The translations under genes and the position numbers were made by a program. From Pseudomonadota bacterium (GTDB lineage Bacteria; Bdellovibrionota_C; UBA2361; OMII01): a stretch of 11,749 nt of DNA. Location of the stretch: contig JAIXPR010000078.1 in NCBI GenBank assembly GCA_027486155.1, positions 1 to 11,749 of the forward strand, given 5' to 3'. The notes below the pieces were generated by a model. The model ran no database searches. It worked only from the letters and a program-made list of their open reading frames with translations, and was not told the DNA's origin. Positions within the stretch are counted from its first letter, which is position 1; each line of letters opens with the position of its first letter. This document shows, piece after piece, positions 7,342 through 11,749 of this stretch.

Positions 7342-7677
7342 GATTCATGCCAAGAAGTAAGGCGCTAAATAGGCTCGAAGACGTCGCTTAATGTAAGCAG
7401 CGTCAACTATTTGGCGAGTTAGTCGCGTCTTTATTGACTAATCTCCAGCAACGGACGTCGGTGCGGGAATTGCGCCCATCTAGAAATATGACGTGCTATT
7501 CAAGAACCTATCTCAAAATATCTGCTGCTACGGAGCCCCTCACTAGTGCCCCCTCACTAGTGCATGGTACTTCTCAAAACGACAACTCTCACACATTCGA
7601 TGTTTAGTAAGGCAGCTGAACTCCTACGCCTCCGAGATAGTTCGTTTCAGAAGTAGGTTGTACCAGGGGAGGGCAGG
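7342..7677. other. Intergenic region with short inverted and tandem repeats
   Basis: No gene is supported. It begins inside an inverted repeat, GCATGA-T-TCATGC (7338-7350). An imperfect stem lies at 7380-7404, and TTAGTC/GACTAA form a 6-bp stem with an 11-nt loop around 7420-7445. The most notable item is a perfect 14-bp tandem duplication at 7536-7563, listed separately. No terminator with a U-tract was seen for the minus-strand gene ending at 7678. Confidence 0.5.
7536..7563. repeat. Perfect 14-bp tandem repeat carrying a palindrome
   Basis: CCCCTCACTAGTGC occurs twice head to tail (7536-7549 and 7550-7563). Each copy contains the 8-bp palindrome CACTAGTG (7541-7548 and 7555-7562). Two identical palindromes 14 bp apart could be paired protein-binding sites or a recent slippage duplication. 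The sequence does not decide between these. Confidence 0.7.
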
Positions 7678-8697
7678 TCAAGAAACTGTGGGGAGGACGC
7701 CTTCTCCCTTGGTGAGCAGCTCGATCATCCTATGCTGAGAGAGACGCGCGGAGCGCTTGCCCCAGAGGAAGTAACACGAATTCAACGCGTCGAGTACCTT
7801 CGCTAGGTCACCACCGTTAGTTGTGGCGTCGCGATAGTCAGCGGCAAGACACCCCGATGTCGTAACGTTAATAGTCTCCAATCTCTTAACGAGGAGATTG
7901 ATCAGAGGTTGATTTTTTAAATCGACAGAGGCTGTGGTTTCGTAGGCTTTGTGAATCTCGGAGCTTGGCACATCGAGGATTCTCAGGGTCCGAGCGACCA
8001 TGTAACCATCCGCGCGATACCGTTCGTTTCGGTCCCAATTAAAATGCTTCGCGATCCCCTCCGCGATCGTGGGGCTTTCGCCACGAGACAACGCGCGGTA
8101 GGTGTCAAAGGTCTCGTGCAGGTATCCGATCGAGTACTCGCGTCGTGCCCAGCTTGCGGCGCCGTGCGCTTGAAGCGCAAACGCGGTTGCTAAGGCTGGC
8201 CCTATCGCCGCCAACGGGTGGATCGCGCAATACGCGACCCCGGTCACCGCCAATAAGGCGAGAGGTCGGCATTGTGATATGCGATCGTGGGCCTCAATTT
8301 CTTGCTGGAAGTCGAATAGGGATGCTGTCGCGGTCTCTTCTCCGACGAAACCGGAGGTGATGATGCGTGAGGCGACCTCATGAATAATCGAGAGCGAGGG
8401 GCTCTCGTTCAGGACTTTGTCATCGAGGCGTTTGGATACGAGGTGGAGCGAAAGCTCTGGTGTGGTAGAGGTTTGCCAACGGAGAAAATCAACGATGCGC
8501 TGCCGACACTCCAAGGCATTGAGCTTATGAGCTCTCTCGGTGGCTTTTTGAATCTCTTCCTCAGTGGGCGCCGCTCCGATGCCGTGCTGTTCCAGGATCC
8601 TCTGCCGCTTTTTCAGAGTATTTGCGAGCGAGACCGAAGCGTTTTCCCACGGTCTGTCAAAACACGAGGTATCAAGGGGCTGAGCGTCGAGGGGCAC
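7678..8697 (-). CDS. Hypothetical protein with a hydrophobic segment
   Basis: I do not recognise this 339-residue protein. The N-terminal 140 residues look helical and charged. A hydrophobic stretch at about 145-180 (PLALLAVTGVAYCAIHPL and on to LATAFALQAHG) could form one long or two short membrane helices. The C-terminal half is again soluble-looking, with motifs such as GYLHETFDTY (191-200) and HFNWDRNERYRADGYM (218-233). The start is a GTG at 8697 with no ribosome binding site. An in-frame stop lies shortly upstream and no better start was found downstream near the N terminus. A good sigma-70-like promoter with a palindrome lies about 110 bp upstream and supports expression. It may be lineage-specific. 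Confidence 0.6.
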   Translation of the reverse strand: MPLDAQPLDTSCFDRPWENASVSLANTLKKRQRILEQHGIGAAPTEEEIQKATERAHKLNALECRQRIVDFLRWQTSTTPELSLHLVSKRLDDKVLNESPSLSIIHEVASRIITSGFVGEETATASLFDFQQEIEAHDRISQCRPLALLAVTGVAYCAIHPLAAIGPALATAFALQAHGAASWARREYSIGYLHETFDTYRALSRGESPTIAEGIAKHFNWDRNERYRADGYMVARTLRILDVPSSEIHKAYETTASVDLKNQPLINLLVKRLETINVTTSGCLAADYRDATTNGGDLAKVLDALNSCYFLWGKRSARLSQHRMIELLTKGEGVLPTVS

Positions 8698-8802
8698 CGG
8701 TGGCAGGGGAGCCAGCTAGGGGGGGCTCGGTTGAGGCACAGGGCGCCGTGAAAGCGGTAGGACCAGGTGGTGGAGAAGGGTAGCGAGCCGGGTGCATGGG
8801 AT

Positions 8803-8833
8803 AGGATTGTACAATCCTTCCGATCTATTTCAA
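8803..8833 (-). promoter_or_regulatory. Sigma-70-like promoter with an overlapping 16-bp palindromic operator
   Basis: On the minus strand, TTGAAA (plus 8828-8833) and TACAAT (plus 8806-8811) are separated by 16 bp, close to the sigma-70 consensus. The -10 box lies inside AGGATTGTACAATCCT (8803-8818), a perfect 16-bp palindrome. A dimeric repressor bound there would block the promoter. The promoter points at the 339-residue hypothetical gene, with a leader of roughly 100 nt. That a regulator binds there is inference. Confidence 0.5.
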
Positions 8834-8954
8834 CTGACAAGCGTGAGCGGAGAACCGATTCCGAGAACGGACGAGGCGGTTTGGGATGGTTTTGGAATTT
8901 TGAGGAGGTGCTATGTAGAACTGCCGGCCTGTCATGGGTCCCTGTCATTCGCTT
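8834..8954. other. Intergenic spacer between the promoter and repeat copy A
   Basis: No supported gene. On the plus strand there is a strong Shine-Dalgarno-like GAGGAGGT (8902-8909) followed by ATG TAG, a start codon directly followed by a stop. No continuing reading frame uses this site. TGTCAT occurs twice, 13 bp apart, near 8930-8948. Confidence 0.4.
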
Positions 8955-9178
8955 GTTCTCCTTAGCAATCGTCCGTGGGTGGCGTAGTTTTTTGCTTAAT
9001 AAACGCGGAAGACGCGGATTCCACAGATTGCGATCGATGCACTCCGGAACTCTCAGCGTCTTCCGCGCCTCCGCGTTACACAACCAAGACATTCGAACAC
9101 TGAAGAGCATGGGTGGCTTGCCGTAGAGCACACAACTGTCGATGGGGCTATCGACAATCAGAAGGCGATCGTCCGCAC
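8955..9178 (-). repeat. Palindromic intergenic repeat, copy A
   Basis: This is one of two related elements in the window. CGCGGAAGACGC (9004-9015) and GCGTCTTCCGCG (9056-9067) form a perfect 12-bp stem around a 40-nt loop. Both arms consist of a microrepeat of the form (A/G)CGCGGA(A)G. Similarity to copy B is not limited to the arms. On the right it runs from 9060 outward, with 37 of 41 positions identical over 9060-9100, all four differences being transitions, then a more diverged stretch to about 9178. On the left it runs past the TTAATAA flank to about 8955. The element lies just downstream of the dedA-like gene. Read on that strand, the hairpin is followed by TTTATTAAG, so it may end that transcript. 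The boundaries are approximate. Confidence 0.75.
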
Positions 9179-9216
9179 GCACATTCGCGTGGGAACCAAT
9201 CATGTCTCGCGCGTCC

Positions 9217-9888
9217 CTAGTGAATCGTGGGAGTCTCCTCCACCTCCGAGGATTCCTCCTCTTCATCAAACTCCTCATCCTCTACCTCCTCGGCGTGGCT
9301 CTCGACCTTCTTTCGGAACCGGAAGTAGAGGTAGATCGCGACGCCGATACCTCCTAGAACGAGTAGGAGTTTAACCTGCTTCATGTACTCAACGAGCTGG
9401 TCGTAGTGCTGCCCGAAGAGGTAGCCGATGCCAAGCATCAGTGGCGTTGTGATGAGAGCCGCTATCGCGTCGGCGATGAGGAACCGAGTAAACGAAACGC
9501 GCACCGCTCCACAGACGAGGAAGGTGATAGTCCGAAGATAGAAGAGATGTCGAGCCACAAAGATAGTGAGGAAGGTCTTTCGCTCAAGATTAGCGCGGAG
9601 GCCTTGGAGCTTCGATGAGGTCATGTAACGCTTTACCCACCGCTTTCGGAAGAGGCGTGGACCCGTTATCCACCCAAGCCGATAGATGATCAGGTCGCCT
9701 AAGATGATACCGAAGTAACAGGTGAGGAGCATAATCCACAGCTCCGCGTTCTCCGAGGCGACAAGTATGCCAGCGATGATGAGTGAGAGATCCTCGGGGA
9801 CCGGTAAGCCAAAGGCGCTACCAAGGAGGATAGCGGTCACAAGGAGGTAGGCGACCAACCCATGGGAGGCGAGGAGTGCGTCAAGCAT
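9217..9888 (-). CDS. DedA/VTT-family inner membrane protein
   Basis: The 223-residue protein has the layout of DedA-family integral membrane proteins (VTT or SNARE-associated domain), many of which are implicated in flipping or recycling of lipid carriers and in membrane homeostasis. The signature features are an N-terminal hydrophobic helix, GLPVPEDL (27-34) with the acidic residues typical of this re-entrant loop, GDLIIYRLG (64-72), the Arg-rich segment FVARHLFYLRT (110-120), GAVRVSFTRF (127-136), and a last helix at about 173-189. The Arg motif usually contains a proline (RFIPGLRT-like), which is absent here. The tail at about 196-219 is strongly acidic (Glu/Asp), an unusual end. I start at the ATG at 9888. 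The open frame reaches 10035, but that extension overlaps repeat copy B and has no hydrophobic or conserved content. The gene sits alone between two inverted repeat copies. Confidence 0.88.
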   Translation of the reverse strand: MLDALLASHGLVAYLLVTAILLGSAFGLPVPEDLSLIIAGILVASENAELWIMLLTCYFGIILGDLIIYRLGWITGPRLFRKRWVKRYMTSSKLQGLRANLERKTFLTIFVARHLFYLRTITFLVCGAVRVSFTRFLIADAIAALITTPLMLGIGYLFGQHYDQLVEYMKQVKLLLVLGGIGVAIYLYFRFRKKVESHAEEVEDEEFDEEEESSEVEETPTIH

Positions 9889-9894
9889 CCCACA

Positions 9895-9923
9895 AGTATA
9901 GTGGGTTCTAGCGGTAAGAGCAA
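9895..9923 (-). promoter_or_regulatory. Sigma-70-like promoter giving a probably leaderless dedA-like mRNA
   Basis: On the minus strand, TTGCTC (plus 9918-9923) and TATACT (plus 9895-9900) are separated by the optimal 17 bp. Only six bases lie between the -10 box and the ATG at 9888, so transcription would be expected to start at or next to the A of the start codon. The weak GTGGG directly touching the ATG is too close to act as a ribosome binding site and would not be in the mRNA. The promoter supports 9888 as the true start. Confidence 0.55.
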
Positions 9924-9949
9924 AAGGTGGGGATCCCGGTCTGAGTCCC

Positions 9950-10262
9950 CAGACGACCCTTTCGTGATCGGCGATAGTCCCGTCGAAGCTTACGTTCTGC
10001 TCGGCAGGGCTACCCGTGCCTCGCTCAGGAAGCAACTACGTCCTCGGTGTTCGAATATCCTGGTTATGTAACGCGGAGACGCGGAAGGCGCGGAGAACAC
10101 AGATGAATATTAATCACATTACCCACGAGATTACCCCAGCCGCCATCGTGGAATCATGTGATTTGTCAAACGATTCGAAGGGACAGCGCCCTCCGCGTCT
10201 CCCGCGTCTCCGCGTTGATTAACCAGAAAGCTAGCCTGCCATCGACCTTTGTTGAGAAGGAT
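9950..10262 (+). repeat. Palindromic intergenic repeat, copy B
   Basis: This is the second copy of the repeat, in the opposite orientation to copy A. AACGCGGAGACGCGG (10070-10084) pairs perfectly with CCGCGTCTCCGCGTT (10202-10216). Pairing continues inward to 10095/10191 with one mismatch and one G-T wobble, giving a stem of 26 positions. Inside the 95-nt loop are AATCACAT/ATGTGATT (10112-10119/10156-10163) and then CCACGA/TCGTGG (10123-10128/10146-10151), so the whole 147-bp core is an imperfect palindrome with a 17-nt apex. The left flank is related to copy A from about 9950 on. The right flank (TTGATTAACCAGAAAG and beyond) is related to about 10262, ending 14 bp before the stop codon of the HEAT-repeat gene. 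The boundaries are approximate. Confidence 0.8.
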
Positions 10263-10275
10263 GGCGTTCCGTCCG

Positions 10276-11256
10276 CTACAGAGCCGTAGGAGCGACGGAG
10301 GGTTGGGGCTGGGGTAGTGCACTGGAAGGCGGACCGCTTTGCGGAGAGGTCGGTTGCTCCATCGCGAGCGCTCGTTGCGCGGGTCCGGCAAGAGCGGGGT
10401 TAGCGCTCGTAGCGAACTCTTGGAGAGCTGGTAGGGCAGCCTCACGCGCGGAGCGCATCTTCGTCTTCATGAGCGCGAGCGCCGCCTGCAGGCGAATCTC
10501 TGGTACGGGGTCGTGGGCGAGGGTTCCAGCCAGTGGAGGCGCGGCGGGGCTCGCGGCTGGCCCGTATCGTCCTATCGCGATAATGACGGCCGCTCGAACG
10601 AGGGGAGAGGGATTCATCATCTCTCCGACCAAGATAGGAAGCGCCTTCCGTGTCGCGTCCTGTAGCTCTCGCTCAGGTCGAGGGAGCGCCATGGTTGTGG
10701 CCGCCGCGATAACCAATGGGGATTCGCTCCTCATGAGGCGCAGAAGCTCCTCTGAGGAGAGCGTGTCTGGTGGGCTGAATCCACTCAGCGTGGTAATCGC
10801 AGCCGCTTGAACCTCCGGTACGCCGTCGAACGCGAGTGTGTTAAGGGTTGGAAAGAGGTCGTGGTGGAGCTCGGTAAAGTGAGCTGAACGAAACGCGACA
10901 AACTGCCTCACCTGGGGCTCGGGGTCGCGCCCCGCATCGACAAAGACATCCCTGACAACTTGGCTCGGTTTGCCGATAGTGGCCACGATCTCAACCATCG
11001 TACGTCGCTCTTCTGGAGAACCCTCATCGAAACGCTCTCGAATCTCGGGCATCGCCCCCTCACCGAGCGCGAGGAGTTCAACTCGTGACTCGTCCCGTAA
11101 GAGCTGATCGTCGCTCAGGAGTCTATCAACCGCGCCCTTGGCTTCGGGATGCCTGGGGAGGAAAGAGAGCTGGGCGCACGCGGAGATAGCGAATACCGCG
11201 ACGATTACACACGCCCCCGTAATAGTAATTCGGTGCCGAAGCATGAGAGTTGACAC
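10276..11256 (-). CDS. HEAT-repeat lipoprotein
   Basis: The 326-residue product begins with a signal peptide ending in a lipobox (FAISAC, cysteine 27), so it is predicted to be lipidated and anchored in the periplasm or outer membrane. The body is a chain of helical pairs of HEAT type, clearest at about 205-285 (PLVRAAVIIAIGRYGPAA and PVPEIRLQAALALMK), with more diverged repeats from about 40. Such solenoids usually bind other proteins; no enzymatic motif is visible. The tail (about 300-326) is rich in Pro, Ser and Gln. The start is a GTG at 11256, or the in-frame ATG at 11244, which would give a slightly shorter and equally good signal peptide. Neither has a clear ribosome binding site. The gene starts 12 bp after the dehydrogenase, so the two are probably co-transcribed and translationally coupled. 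The exact function is unknown. Confidence 0.82.
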   Translation of the reverse strand: MSTLMLRHRITITGACVIVAVFAISACAQLSFLPRHPEAKGAVDRLLSDDQLLRDESRVELLALGEGAMPEIRERFDEGSPEERRTMVEIVATIGKPSQVVRDVFVDAGRDPEPQVRQFVAFRSAHFTELHHDLFPTLNTLAFDGVPEVQAAAITTLSGFSPPDTLSSEELLRLMRSESPLVIAAATTMALPRPERELQDATRKALPILVGEMMNPSPLVRAAVIIAIGRYGPAASPAAPPLAGTLAHDPVPEIRLQAALALMKTKMRSAREAALPALQEFATSANPALAGPAQRALAMEQPTSPQSGPPSSALPQPQPSVAPTAL

Positions 11257-11268
11257 TACCGATCGTTC

Positions 11269-11748
11269 CTATTCGATGTCTGGGGTGAAGCCGCGGCGCA
11301 TGGTATTCTCAGTAATCACGCGTGGCTCCATGAACTGCAAGAGGTAATCGGGCCCTCCTGCTTTTGAGCCAACACCTGACATACCAAAACCACCGAACGG
11401 TTGTCGTTCAACCATGGCGCCCGTTATGCCGCGATTGATATAGAGATTTCCAACGCGAAAACGTTCCCTCGCTTGGGCGAGATTGTGAGGATGACGAGAG
11501 AAAACACCCCCCGTCAGCGCGTATTCCGACGCCGTGGCGAGCTCCAACGCGTGCTCGAAATCGCGCGCCTGCGCGCATGCGAGAACGGGACCAAATATCT
11601 CATCGGTCCATACCGGGTGCGACGAGGACACATCTCGAAATAGTGTCGGGGGAACGAAGTTGCCTCGCTGGAAGACCTCCGCTGGAACCTTCGTCTGTGC
11701 GAGAAGCGGTAGCCCCTCAGACGCGGAGCTTATCGTGGCGGTGATCCG
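11269..11748 (-). CDS. Delta-1-pyrroline-5-carboxylate dehydrogenase, C-terminal part
   Basis: The last 159 residues of an aldehyde dehydrogenase are present; the N-terminal part lies beyond the window edge. The enzyme oxidises glutamate semialdehyde to glutamate with NAD+, the second step of proline breakdown. The assignment rests on family-specific stretches: DEIFGPV (49-55 of the visible part), EYALTGGVFSR (75-85), RVGNLYINRGITGA (98-111), QPFGGFGMSGVGSKAGGPDY (116-135) and ENTMRRGFTP (147-156). The QPFGGFxxSGxGSKAGGPDYL pattern distinguishes P5C dehydrogenases from general aldehyde dehydrogenases. Catalytic cysteine and cofactor-binding regions are not visible. It could be a stand-alone enzyme (RocA/PruA type) or the C-terminal half of a PutA-like fusion, so I give no symbol. 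The HEAT lipoprotein gene follows 12 bp downstream. Confidence 0.92.
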   Translation of the reverse strand, partial: RITATISSASEGLPLLAQTKVPAEVFQRGNFVPPTLFRDVSSSHPVWTDEIFGPVLACAQARDFEHALELATASEYALTGGVFSRHPHNLAQARERFRVGNLYINRGITGAMVERQPFGGFGMSGVGSKAGGPDYLLQFMEPRVITENTMRRGFTPDIE

Positions 11749-11749
11749 C

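Noticed and set aside
8767..9126. Plus-strand open frame of 119 codons upstream of and through repeat copy A
   Set aside because: It starts at a GTG with no ribosome binding site, runs antisense through a promoter and straight through the repeat arms, and its composition resembles no known family.
8955..9178. CRISPR array
   Set aside because: The short CGCGGA microrepeats lack regular spacers, and the arms are inverted, not direct, repeats.
8698..9278. Minus-strand open frame running from inside the dedA-like gene through copy A toward the hypothetical gene
   Set aside because: It overlaps the end of the dedA-like gene in another frame and is composed largely of repeat sequence. The part similar to copy B is discussed as a repeat flank.
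9889..10035. 49-residue N-terminal extension of the dedA-like protein
   Set aside because: It covers the promoter and the flank of repeat copy B, has no membrane or conserved content, and contains a phrase (FDGTIAD) that mimics HAD phosphatases only by chance on the antisense of the repeat.
8955..10262. Composite transposon with transposase, or a GxxExxY protein gene inside the repeats
   Set aside because: No transposase, reverse transcriptase or GxxExxY-like frame was found inside or beside either copy. The only intact gene between them is the dedA-like one.

Overview
The window reads as chromosomal DNA of a Gram-negative bacterium with a moderately high G+C content. It encodes an SRP receptor with an N-terminal membrane helix, a lipoprotein with a lipobox and a secreted protein with a signal peptide. 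The style of the smc and ftsY genes and the general make-up recall the deltaproteobacteria-like lineages, but nothing here fixes the taxon and I do not assign one.

Left half, plus strand (about 290-6453): a gene run of smc (chromosome condensation ATPase), ftsY (SRP receptor GTPase) and a sugar-kinase-like phosphotransferase close to N-acetylhexosamine 1-kinase. The last two are separated by 23 bp and the third has a good ribosome binding site, so they are probably co-transcribed. A 9-bp hairpin lies between smc and ftsY, 21 bp before the ftsY start. The smc product is unusual: it has an acidic low-complexity insert of roughly 130 residues in the N-terminal half of its ATPase head, apparently shortened coiled-coil arms, and a hinge and head with changed canonical motifs. 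Two competing hairpins sit 41 bp upstream of smc.

Right half, minus strand (about 6724-11749): a small secreted protein (6724-7266), an unrecognised 339-residue protein with one hydrophobic segment (7678-8697), a DedA/VTT-family membrane protein (9217-9888), a HEAT-repeat lipoprotein (10276-11256) and the C-terminal part of a delta-1-pyrroline-5-carboxylate dehydrogenase that runs off the window (11269-11748). The last two are 12 bp apart and likely form an operon. The gap around 6454-6723 is the convergent junction between the two halves.

The most interesting structure is a pair of intergenic palindromic repeats (about 8955-9178 and 9950-10262). They are diverged copies of one family, in opposite orientation, bracketing the dedA-like gene. 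Each has arms built from a short CGCGGA-type microrepeat that fold back on each other, and homology continues well outside the arms. Copy B can form a stem of 26 positions enclosing further nested stems. Two convincing minus-strand promoters were also found: one placed so that the dedA-like mRNA would be leaderless, and one whose -10 box lies inside a perfect 16-bp palindrome upstream of the unknown gene.
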